The notes under the pieces were generated by a model, which searched no databases, was not told the origin of the DNA, and saw only the letters and a list, made by a program, of their open reading frames with translations. A stretch of 64,000 nt of DNA from assembly GCA_905221375.1 (NCBI GenBank), contig CAJNCY010000005.1:104290-168289 (forward strand), written 5' to 3'. The DNA comes from a bacterium (GTDB taxonomy: Bacteria > Bacillota > Bacilli > Lactobacillales > Streptococcaceae). Below are positions 1-6,775 of this stretch, piece by piece (position 1 is the first letter of the stretch; each line of letters starts with the position of its first letter). A program made the translations under genes and the position numbers.

Positions 1-537
1 CAAGATACACCGAAAAGTAAGAATACTTTTGAAGTAATATGTGATGATTATGAAAATGTACTAAAAAAATTAAAACCAGGAGAGATGGAGGTCGTATATG
101 CGGATCCTCCATATACAAGATATCATTATAGTCGTTACTACCATATTTTGGAAACTATCTGTTTACATGATAATCCAGACATTTCAACAACTTTTCCAAA
201 TGGTAAAGGCGGAGTCAGTAGAGCGATTTATCGATCAGATAGGCATCAATCTCCGTTCTCGATAAAAAGTAAGGCTCCTTTAGCATTTGATACGCTATTT
301 CGACTTGTTAAAGATGCAAAAGCATCTCTAGTTTTATCTTACTCACCTTTTGAAGAGCATAGTGGTGCAACACCTAGATTATTGACTATTGAAGATTTAG
401 TTAGTCTTGCTGAGAAATATTTCACTTGTGTAAAAGTTGTATCTCCTGGTCAGTTTATGCATAGTAGATTCAATAAACAAGAAAATAATTATGAGATTAA
501 TTATGAAGCTGAAAAATTAATAGTTTGTAAGGAGTAA
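1..537 (+). CDS. DNA adenine methylase (5' truncated by window)
   Basis: The reading frame is open from base 1, so the true start lies upstream. The visible C-terminal part (178 residues) carries a DPPY motif in the context VYADPPYTRYHYSRYYH, the catalytic motif IV of N6-adenine DNA methyltransferases of the D12/Dam-like type. The S-adenosylmethionine-binding motif would lie upstream, outside the window. It ends 7 bases before a second methyltransferase on the same strand, so the two probably form one transcript. No restriction enzyme is visible downstream, so this could be part of a restriction-modification locus whose nuclease is upstream, or an orphan modification pair. The family call rests mainly on the DPPY motif. 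Confidence 0.7.
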   Translation, partial: QDTPKSKNTFEVICDDYENVLKKLKPGEMEVVYADPPYTRYHYSRYYHILETICLHDNPDISTTFPNGKGGVSRAIYRSDRHQSPFSIKSKAPLAFDTLFRLVKDAKASLVLSYSPFEEHSGATPRLLTIEDLVSLAEKYFTCVKVVSPGQFMHSRFNKQENNYEINYEAEKLIVCKE

Positions 538-544
538 AATATAA

Positions 545-1672
545 GTGTCATTGTCACAAAAAACAAAAAATGATTTTAAAAAGACAGGCTCATTATTTCC
601 CAGGTCGTTAATTTTAGGAGACAATAAAACAGTTCTTGCAGATATAGTGTCAGAATATAAAAATAAAGTTGACCTAATTTATATTGACCCGCCTTATAAT
701 AGGGGAGACGATTTTAAATTTTACCAAGATACTAAAAATCATGATGAATGGTTGATTGAAATAGAGAGCACAATATTACTCTTAAAAGATTTCCTGAAAG
801 ATAATGGGAGTATTTGGATTTCTATTGATGATTCAGAAATGGCCTACTTAAAGGTGTGTTGTGATAAAGTCTTTGGGAGAAAAAACTTTGTCTCTACAAT
901 AGTTTGGCAAAAGAGAAATACAAGAGAAAATAGGAATACATTTTCGAATAATCATGAGTATATTTTAGTGTATTCAAAAAATGATAAATTGTTTAAGAAA
1001 AAAAGGAATCTACTTCCTCCTACCAAGGAGTTACTAAAAAGATATAAAAATCCTGATAATGACCCAAGAGGGGATTGGCAATCCATAACTTTGTCAGTTC
1101 AGGCTGGACATGCTGTGGATTCACAATTCTATCCAATAATTTCTCCATCAGGTAAAGTTCACCATCCACCTCAAGGTAGGTGTTGGATCTATAATGAGGA
1201 TAGGATGATGGATGAGATTAAAAAAAATAATATATGGTTTGGTGTGAATGGTGATAATGTACCAAGGAAGAAGAAATTTCTATTTGATTCGAAAGTTGGT
1301 ATTGTACCTGAAACTTTATGGAATGTCGAATTTGCAGGTTCAACAAAGGATGGTAAACAAGAGCTTCTCAATTTAGATATCTATGATGAACATATTTTTG
1401 ATACTCCGAAACCAGAAAAACTGATTTCAAATATTTTGAAAATTGCCACCAACGAAAATGATTTAGTGCTAGATTGTTTTCTTGGTTCAGGAACAAGCTC
1501 TGCAGTTGCTCATAAATTAGGGCGTAACTACATAGGAATTGAAATAGATGAAAATACTTTTAAATATGCTAACAAGAGGATGGAAAGTGTTTGTAAAGGA
1601 GATTCTGTAGGTATTTCTTCCGATATTGACTGGGATGGCGGGGGAGATTATCTAATTTATAATTGGAATTAA
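545..1672 (+). CDS. Site-specific DNA methyltransferase (N-4/N-6, beta class)
   Basis: This 375-residue protein should transfer a methyl group from S-adenosylmethionine to adenine or cytosine in DNA. The catalytic motif DPPYN is near residue 50 (LIYIDPPYNRGDDF). The AdoMet-binding motif is near the C-terminus (VLDCFLGSGTSSAVAHKLG, then a GIEID strand). DPPY before FxGxG is the beta-class order seen in type III Mod subunits and related orphan enzymes. I use a GTG start at 545, 7 bases after the upstream methylase. At 375 residues it is shorter than typical type III Mod proteins. The target sequence cannot be read from the protein. No Res subunit follows. Confidence 0.85.
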   Translation: MSLSQKTKNDFKKTGSLFPRSLILGDNKTVLADIVSEYKNKVDLIYIDPPYNRGDDFKFYQDTKNHDEWLIEIESTILLLKDFLKDNGSIWISIDDSEMAYLKVCCDKVFGRKNFVSTIVWQKRNTRENRNTFSNNHEYILVYSKNDKLFKKKRNLLPPTKELLKRYKNPDNDPRGDWQSITLSVQAGHAVDSQFYPIISPSGKVHHPPQGRCWIYNEDRMMDEIKKNNIWFGVNGDNVPRKKKFLFDSKVGIVPETLWNVEFAGSTKDGKQELLNLDIYDEHIFDTPKPEKLISNILKIATNENDLVLDCFLGSGTSSAVAHKLGRNYIGIEIDENTFKYANKRMESVCKGDSVGISSDIDWDGGGDYLIYNWN

Positions 1673-1831
1673 AATTTCCCAGTTTATTTTTTCAATTGAC
1701 TTAGTTGATTCTCTAAAATAATCTTTATCATTGTATTTCTGGTATTCAATATTTTTAAAATAAACGCCCAGTACAAGTATTCTGAAGATTGGTATAAAAA
1801 AACATAAAATCCAATCGTACCAAGCTAGATT
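1652..1831 (-). pseudogene. Fragment of an unrecognised membrane-protein frame
   Basis: An open minus-strand frame of 59 codons ends with a stop at 1652-1654, inside the 3' end of the plus-strand methyltransferase. It has no start codon. It reads as a hydrophobic stretch (WILCFFIPIFRILVLGVYF) followed by a charged, Lys/Tyr-rich tail, a composition typical of a real membrane protein rather than of chance. I do not recognise the family. It may be the remaining 3' end of a gene cut by the rearrangement that brought in the methyltransferases, or it may be chance. Confidence 0.3.
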
Positions 1832-1875
1832 TTATAAATAGTGGAATCTGAACTTAAATTCATAGCAACAGAGTT

Positions 1876-2073
1876 TTAAAACACTTCCTCCCTATCCAAA
1901 TTCGGATAGGGTTTTTCATCATTAAAAACTCTCTTTAGTATCTCGACACTTTCCTTCAGATGAAGGAGTTCGATTTTTATTTTAGGAACATCAGTATTTT
2001 TCTCTATATTCTAGCAATGTCGTTTGATGTGCCATAAGGCTTTTTGAATGTTATCTTCTTTTAAGTTTTTCAT
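1876..2073 (-). pseudogene. Small unknown protein, one nonsense codon
   Basis: On the minus strand an ATG at 2073 is preceded by an AGGAG ribosome-binding site and opens a 65-codon frame. Codon 21 (2011-2013) is TAG; otherwise the frame runs cleanly to TAA at 1876. The product begins MKNLKEDNIQKALWHIKRH and continues with an amphipathic, Leu-rich segment (ELLHLKESVEILKRVF). I do not recognise the family; it looks like a small cytosolic helical protein of an accessory element. A plausible minus-strand promoter (TTGTTT, 16 bases, TAAGAT) lies just upstream. The CCCTATCC/GGATAGGG hairpin at 1890-1911 lies inside this frame and might also terminate transcription from the methyltransferase side. 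Confidence 0.5.
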
Positions 2074-2197
2074 ACTCCTATCTTATCAGATGACTATTCA
2101 AAAACAATGTTGATTTCCTCAAATGATCAAAATATAGCCTGAAAAGCACTAAAAAATAAATTATCCCTTTTAGAGGGACAAAAAAACGCTTCAATCT

Positions 2198-2290
2198 GAA
2201 CTGCACCCCAAAAGTTAAATTTTTTCTGTCTAACTTTTGGGGTGCAGTTCAAAACCGTTGCTTTTTTTGGAGATAAGGGACTTTTGTCCC
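2198..2290. repeat. Palindromic repeat resembling IS3-family ends
   Basis: Two perfect 20-base inverted arms, GAACTGCACCCCAAAAGTTA at 2198-2217 and its complement at 2231-2250, are separated by 13 bases. The CTGCACCCCAAAAGTT core resembles terminal inverted repeats of IS3-family (IS150-type) elements, as I recall them. No transposase is present, so this would be two ends joined after loss of the middle, or a miniature element. A second perfect hairpin (GGGAC-TTTT-GTCCC, 2277-2290) follows. The arrangement could also work as a terminator between the convergent remnants around it. Confidence 0.5.
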
Positions 2291-2354
2291 AGACTCACTT
2301 TGTAAATATTATTAGCAAAGGAGTATAAAACCCAAAAATGTAGTTTATTATGCT

Positions 2355-2703
2355 TCAAATAAAGTACATTTCAAGAGCAAAGTACATTTTGTATGGAGTG
2401 TATATTACGAAAGTTTCAACTATAACCCATATAATTGTTATCCCAGCAGTTATAAGTGTCATTATTATCAAGTAGATAAACAAACTTAAAAGTGATGGAA
2501 AATATATAAGGTTAAAAATTGTAAAACCTCTAGTCCTTATTTGCCACTTAAAATCTTGTAAAAAACTTTCTCATCTGTCAGACTATTTAATTTTGCTTTC
2601 TCTCCAAAAATCTTTCCCCTAATGTCACTAATTTGTTTTTGTACCGAAGAAATTAGAGTATTTTTTAGTTCAAGAAACGGCGTAATGAACCAACACTATC
2701 CAT
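2355..2703 (-). pseudogene. Membrane protein of about 116 aa, two frameshifts
   Basis: From an ATG at 2703, preceded by an AAAGGA ribosome-binding site, the minus strand starts MDSVGSLRRF. It then needs one missing base (near 2670) to continue as a helical segment (LELKNTLISSVQKQISDIRG), and a second missing base in the T-run near 2562 to continue into a strongly hydrophobic C-terminus (IYLIIMTLITAGITIIWVIV) that ends in TGA at 2355. With both single bases restored the length is exactly 117 codons including the stop, which argues that this is a real decayed gene. I do not recognise the family. It looks like a small protein with a coiled N-terminus and a membrane C-terminus, perhaps from an integrative element. 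Confidence 0.5.
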
Positions 2704-2730
2704 AGTAATATCCTTTGTAGCATTTCCTAA

Positions 2731-2759
2731 ATTATATCGTACGAGTTCTAAAATCGTAA
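2731..2759 (-). promoter_or_regulatory. Possible promoter for the 2355-2703 remnant
   Basis: A TATAAT -10 box on the minus strand (2731-2736) lies about 28 bases upstream of the ATG at 2703. A weak -35 (TTACGA, 2754-2759) sits at 17-base spacing. The adjacent region carries an 8-base direct repeat CGTAATGC at 2755-2762 and 2787-2794, which could be an operator shared with the plus-strand gene starting at 2830. Confidence 0.35.
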
Positions 2760-2829
2760 TGCAAAACGCAACGTATTATTCGTGTGCGTAATGCTATATC
2801 CTAAAGACAAAAATGATAGGAGATTTAGC

Positions 2830-2997
2830 ATGGCATTCTAATTAAAATCAAATCGAAAAGAAACTGAAAATAAAACAATCCGCTTCCCCCTACCACTGAT
2901 TGAAGAAATTGGGAAAGCAATACAAAACAAGGATGTAACTTTTTCAAGTTTTGTCATTCAAGCATGCGAGTATGCGCTGAGAGATATGGATGAGTAG
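2830..2997 (+). pseudogene. Small accessory-element protein, stop at codon 4
   Basis: ATG at 2830 is preceded by a GATAGGAGA ribosome-binding site and reads MAF, then TAA (2839-2841). The same frame continues for 51 codons to TAG at 2995: it opens LKSNRKETENKTIRFPLPLI, then EEIGKAIQNKDVTFSSFVIQ, and ends in an Ala-Cys-Glu-Tyr segment. This resembles the short ribbon-helix-helix-like proteins annotated YlcI/YnfO-like in streptococcal integrative elements. Only the nonsense codon breaks it. A readthrough product or a restart at a non-ATG codon cannot be excluded. Confidence 0.55.
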
Positions 2998-3017
2998 AAT
3001 ATAAAAAAGAAAAATAC

Positions 3018-3079
3018 TATAATAGGTTTATGACAAAGAACCATCACCTTATGTAAGCAATATTAAGGTGCTTGGTTTT
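3018..3079 (+). promoter_or_regulatory. Promoter -10 and leader hairpin before the kinase gene
   Basis: A TATAAT box at 3018-3023 is followed by an inverted repeat, AACCATCACCTT (about 3040-3051) with AAGGTGCTTGGTT (about 3066-3078), in the 5' leader of the kinase gene. The hairpin could be an attenuator or a repressor site. The kinase ATG follows 30 bases later with the weak ribosome-binding sequence GGGAATGG. Confidence 0.4.
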
Positions 3080-3108
3080 AGTAACATGTAGTAAGGGAAT
3101 GGTGTATC

Positions 3109-4326
3109 ATGAGCATAATTGATGGATATATGACTGCAGAGCTATCTAATAAAATAAAATCAATAGAAGTTGATTTTATTGAGACATTTTCAAATGGATT
3201 TCAATCAGACAATCAGTATCTATATCAAGAAGATTTTGGAGAACGTCTTTCTTTGCTATTATCAAGTATTCATTATCATGTTAATCTGCTTTTGCGTGAA
3301 ATGAACTCTAGAATGAAGCAGAAAAATTTTTACTATTTGGCGGATTCAAGTAGGAAATTGCTGGCTTGTATCAACATTGTGGATAGGTTATCAAAGATTT
3401 CGGAATTAAAGAATATTGGTTTTACAGTTGATAAAGAATATGGTGAAATATTTCAAAAATGTAATCAATTCCTTATGGAGTATAATGGAAGTTCTATTCC
3501 TACAGATATGGAGCAAAATGAAATTAAATATGAACTACCTATATTTTTTATTGGAGATACTATTAATAAAAAAAGTGGGGGAGTTGAATCTGGTTTTAAA
3601 TTGTTCCCTATTGGTGAAGGGTCGTATGCTCAGGTTTTTAAATACTTTGATGATTTCTATGATAAATATTTTGTTGTGAAAAGAGCTAGGACTAATTTAG
3701 ATGCTAAAGAGTTGGAGAGATTTTATAAAGAGTATGAAGTTATGAAATCCATAAATTCTCCTTATGTATTAGAAGTTTATCGTTTAGATAAAAATAAAAA
3801 TGAATACTTCATGGAGTTCGCAGATTTTTCATTATATGATTATATTTTGAAGAATAATCAGAAGCTCAATTTTACGATACGTAGAAAGCTCTGTTTACAA
3901 ATAATTAGGGCTTTTGAAGTGTTTGACAGAATTGGGGTTTTGCATAGAGATATTAGTCCCAAAAATGTTTTACTCAAAAAATATCAAGATGAGGTTGTCG
4001 TAAAAATTGCTGACTTTGGATTAGTTAAAACAGTTGATAGCCAGCTGACATCATTAGAAACAGAAGTTCGTGGATATTTTAATGATGTATCTAGTTTAAG
4101 TACAGAAGGGTTTAAAAATTACAACAAGCAATACGAATATTACGCACTCTCGAAATTAATTTACTTTGTTTTAACTGGAAGATATAAAAATATGAATAAA
4201 TTTGATTTTCCAAAACTAAAAGAGTTTATGGAAAAAGGCTTGAATTCTAATCATAATTTGAGGTACAAAGCAATAGCGGAGCTGAGGGATGCATTTTTAG
4301 AAATACAAGAAGAATGGAAATTTTAG
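3109..4326 (+). CDS. Eukaryotic-like Ser/Thr protein kinase
   Basis: A 405-residue cytosolic protein. Residues 1-155 are a helical domain I do not recognise; residues 160-405 are a protein-kinase domain with all key elements. These are a glycine-rich loop GEGSYAQV (169-176), the ATP-anchoring lysine in FVVKRA (K191), the catalytic loop HRDISPKN (H279, D281) and DFG (D302). There are no membrane segments and no PASTA repeats, so it is not the housekeeping StkP. It should phosphorylate a protein substrate. A broken DUF3800 gene begins 18 bases downstream, which suggests a two-gene module. The AT-rich composition and the flanking broken accessory genes suggest horizontal acquisition. A role in phage defence or in controlling its partner is inference. 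Confidence 0.8.
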   Translation: MSIIDGYMTAELSNKIKSIEVDFIETFSNGFQSDNQYLYQEDFGERLSLLLSSIHYHVNLLLREMNSRMKQKNFYYLADSSRKLLACINIVDRLSKISELKNIGFTVDKEYGEIFQKCNQFLMEYNGSSIPTDMEQNEIKYELPIFFIGDTINKKSGGVESGFKLFPIGEGSYAQVFKYFDDFYDKYFVVKRARTNLDAKELERFYKEYEVMKSINSPYVLEVYRLDKNKNEYFMEFADFSLYDYILKNNQKLNFTIRRKLCLQIIRAFEVFDRIGVLHRDISPKNVLLKKYQDEVVVKIADFGLVKTVDSQLTSLETEVRGYFNDVSSLSTEGFKNYNKQYEYYALSKLIYFVLTGRYKNMNKFDFPKLKEFMEKGLNSNHNLRYKAIAELRDAFLEIQEEWKF

Positions 4327-4344
4327 AATCCTGAGGTAAGTGGA

Positions 4345-5447
4345 ATGGATTATACAGGAATGATAGAGAATATTGCTAGTTTGCATAATATTCCGAATAT
4401 GGATAAGGAGTATGTCTTATACTATGATGAAACCAATAATGCTAGAGTTTTTAAGTTGACAGAAGAAGGCTTTAATTTTGACGAACATGCATATTTTATT
4501 TTGGGTGGTCTAGCTTTTGAAAAAGGAAAAATCTTACAGCAAAGCATTACAGATGAACTGGTTGATAATTTAAAATTGCAGTCCAATATGAGAGAGATAA
4601 AATTTAAGCATATTCAGCAAAAGTCTAAAAATTTCATAGAATTACTTTCTAAACCGAAGTTTAAAATCTTTGTTGAGTGGTTGGAAAAAAATAACTGTTG
4701 GATACATTACACATATTTAGATAATTTTTATTTTAGTATAGTTGATATAATTGATATGTTGCCAGAATAGGCTATTGGAGGGTTAAATTTTAGTAGAGAC
4801 TTAAAAAATTCACTGTATTATTATATAAAAAAGATAAAGATTGGTTTGTAAATTTCATGAAGTATTTTGAATACCCTAATGTTACCAATCAGGAGCAATT
4901 TATTAATGAATTGTTAAGTTGGATTGAGAGATTTAATCCAACTATTGAGGATTTTAATATGGAATACATAAGGCAGTCACTTAAAGCTCATAAAAAAGAA
5001 GATTTAATATTACTAACATCGAATAACGCTGGTGTTATGATTGAAAATTACCATTCTGTGTATGCAAATTCCATAGTTAGTTACTATAATTCAGAGCACA
5101 TATTTGATGAAGAATATACTATTCAAGAAAAACTAGAAGAATTTCCTGTAGAATTTTCTGGGAAAAAAGCGAATTACAAATTTGTAAAGTCTGATAATGA
5201 TGTTTTTATTCAATTATCGGATGTTGTTGTAAGTATATTAAGAATGTGGATGGCAATGTTAGAAGGGAATTCGTTAGAAGAGTTGCAACAACTATATCTC
5301 ACATTATCAAATGACAAAAAAAGTGTTATGAAATCTATTCAATATGTAATGAAAAATTCTATGTATGAGACTTACGGTTTTAAACAAGGCATAGGTAGCG
5401 ACAGATTTGAAAAAAAGATAATTCATTTTCTAGAGTTTAAATTTTAA
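4345..5447 (+). pseudogene. DUF3800 protein, broken by nonsense and frameshift
   Basis: The first part (4345-4767) contains the DUF3800 N-terminal signature YVLYYDETNNARVFKL, including the acidic strand of its RNase H-like fold. TAG at 4768-4770 interrupts it. The same frame then continues (AIGGLNFSRDLKNSLYYYIK) to an A-run at 4827-4832, after which the reading shifts frame and continues DKDWFVNFMKYF to the end at 5447. The C-terminal half keeps the DUF3800-like FVKSDNDVFIQLSDVV segment. Two independent lesions show that the gene is dead. DUF3800 proteins are putative nucleases or toxins of unknown target. It follows the intact kinase gene by 18 bases, so the kinase may once have regulated it or worked with it. 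Confidence 0.8.
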
Positions 5448-5470
5448 CGATATAATTTTTTGCAAGAATG

Positions 5471-5507
5471 CAAAAGGAACGCTTCAAAGACGGAAATGTT
5501 CCTTTTG
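5471..5507 (+). terminator. Intrinsic terminator after kinase/DUF3800
   Basis: Perfect 10-base arms CAAAAGGAAC (5471-5480) and GTTCCTTTTG (5498-5507) close the kinase/DUF3800 transcript. Confidence 0.7.
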
Positions 5508-5597
5508 TATATTATCTGCATACAGAACTATTCCCCTATTTAAAAAATATTGATTCATATTTTATGAAATGAATAAGTAGTTTTAGTTCTGAAAAGC

Positions 5598-5693
5598 CTT
5601 GATATTGCGCTGTTTTTACTTCAACTGAAACTCATGCTTTCCAAACCAGGTCTTAAGAAAGCTCGTAAAGCATCACAATTTAGTAAACGTTAA
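5598..5693 (+). other. Unassigned 3' gene fragment
   Basis: An open frame without a start codon ends at TAA 5691-5693. Its last residues are basic and low in complexity (KPGLKKARKASQFSKR), like the C-terminus of a real protein. I do not recognise it. It is followed by a terminator, as a true gene end would be. Its upstream part overlaps a repeat shared with 27082-27126. Confidence 0.25.
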
Positions 5694-5717
5694 TTCGAAA
5701 GAATTACTATACTTACA

Positions 5718-5744
5718 AAGAGCACCTTTAGGGGTGTTCTTTTT
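5718..5744 (+). terminator. Intrinsic terminator
   Basis: The stem AGAGCACC/GGTGTTCT (about 5719-5740) is followed by a T-run. It lies 25 bases after the gene fragment ending at 5693. From here to about 6190 I see only degenerate AT-rich sequence, a small GCGACT/AGTCGC palindrome (5784-5797) and the repeat at 6042. Confidence 0.65.
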
Positions 5745-6041
5745 GTACTTTCTTATTAAATTGGTGCAATTGACACAGTTGTTGCGACTTTAGTCGCTTG
5801 CAAATGTGGCTGCAACCGGACAAGTCAGTTGTCTTAAAACGTTAATCAATACTATACTATCAACGTTTCAAATCACTCGAAAGTTTACCTTATTGTTTCT
5901 TTTTATATTCTTAAAAAATCAAAAGCAACATAAGTCGTCAGCTCTTTATTATAAAAACATTAATTAGCATTCTAGTATTATCTTCAGTCTAAAATCAGTA
6001 TTTTGAGTTGTACGAAATCAGTTTTTGAATTTTGTCTAGTC

Positions 6042-6078
6042 TTACTTCATTTTCCCCTGAAGTTAAGTTTTTACTCAG
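6042..6078. repeat. Intergenic repeat, copy 1
   Basis: TTACTTCATTTTCCCCTGAA and the following GTTAAGTTTTTACTCAG closely match 27117-27153 elsewhere in the window. A further shared piece (TGAAAAGYCTTGATATT) lies at 5590-5606 here and at about 27081-27097 there. It looks like an internally deleted copy of a small dispersed element or an insertion-sequence remnant. Confidence 0.45.
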
Positions 6079-6195
6079 CATCATTAGTTAAAAAGGAAAA
6101 AGAACTAGTTTTATATTTGGATTTGAAGTTTATAAAATTTTTAAAAGCTACAGAGAAACATGGTATAATGTAACTAAAGGAGGTAGCATATATCC

Positions 6196-6360
6196 TTAGA
6201 TATAGATAAAGAAAAGATGATAATCATGGGAGTAGCTTTTGAAAACCGATCCGTTTTTAAGAGTGTTTGGTATGCTTTAAGTACAAATATGATTGAAGGA
6301 TGGCGACCTACGGTTAGTGATATTGAAAAATTACGACATGAAGTTCTTGCTTTGGGATAG
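6196..6360 (+). pseudogene. VbhA-like Fic antitoxin remnant
   Basis: The frame 6196-6360 encodes the 41-residue core of a VbhA-type antitoxin: AFENRSVFKSVWYALSTN, then MIEGWRPTVSDIEKLRHEV. The inhibitory helix signature [S/T]xxxE[G/N] is present as TNMIEG. In the VbhA/VbhT family this glutamate blocks ATP binding by the Fic toxin. A strong ribosome-binding site (AAAGGAGG, 6178-6185) is present, but no ATG/GTG/TTG lies at the expected distance; the first in-frame ATG is at 6217, too far away. The start therefore appears to be lost. The Fic fragment begins 4 bases downstream. Confidence 0.6.
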
Positions 6361-6364
6361 CTTA

Positions 6365-6580
6365 ATGAAGCGTAAATGTTAGGAGTCTTATGACTATATT
6401 GATCTGGATAATTTATATACCTATCCGGGTTCTTCAGTTCTAAGCAATAAGCAGGAAGAACGAGATGAGCAAAAAGCACGCGAGATGGAATATCATATGG
6501 TAGCAAGTCATAGTTTGAAATTATTTATCAACCCTATTTTAGTTAATAGTTTAAAAGTAGTTTGTTTCACAACTACATAA
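6365..6580 (+). pseudogene. Fic toxin N-terminal remnant
   Basis: ATG 6365 starts MKRKC, then TAG (6380-6382). The same frame continues ESYDYIDLDNLYTYPGSSVL and reaches an NPILVNSL segment, which matches the N-terminal region of Fic/DOC adenylyltransferases (YxDPxNxYxYPxSxVLxNK ... NPIxVNSL). The frame ends at 6580, before the catalytic HxFxxGNGR motif, which is missing from the window. A nonsense codon and a lost C-terminal half make it non-functional. Together with the VbhA-like remnant upstream it is a class I Fic toxin-antitoxin fossil. Confidence 0.65.
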
Positions 6581-6718
6581 GCTTAAAAAGGTTGAAAAGT
6601 GATAACTCTTTAATAAACTCTTGGTTTGTTAAAAGATATTTTGTCCACTACATTTTTTCAATTGACTATTATTTGTCATAGATATAACAGATAGAACATT
6701 GCATTCAGAATAACGAAA

Positions 6719-6746
6719 AACGCATCAAAAATGGTGCGTTCTGTTT
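6719..6746 (+). terminator. Intrinsic terminator before the GH31 gene
   Basis: Stem ACGCATC/GGTGCGT (about 6720-6739) followed by TCTGTTTTT. It insulates the GH31 gene from the decayed region upstream. 6581-6718 contains nothing else I can name. Confidence 0.6.
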
Positions 6747-6775
6747 TTATGCTACAATAAAAGGAGGGAAACAAA

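Noticed and set aside
1890-1911. Hairpin as a terminator of the methyltransferase gene
   Set aside because: It is more than 200 bases after the stop and falls inside the minus-strand small gene, so coding constraint explains at least part of it.
6750-6758. Extended -10 (TG-C-TACAAT) just before the GH31 gene
   Set aside because: Transcription from it would start in or after the ribosome-binding site, so it cannot drive normal translation; probably chance next to the terminator T-run.
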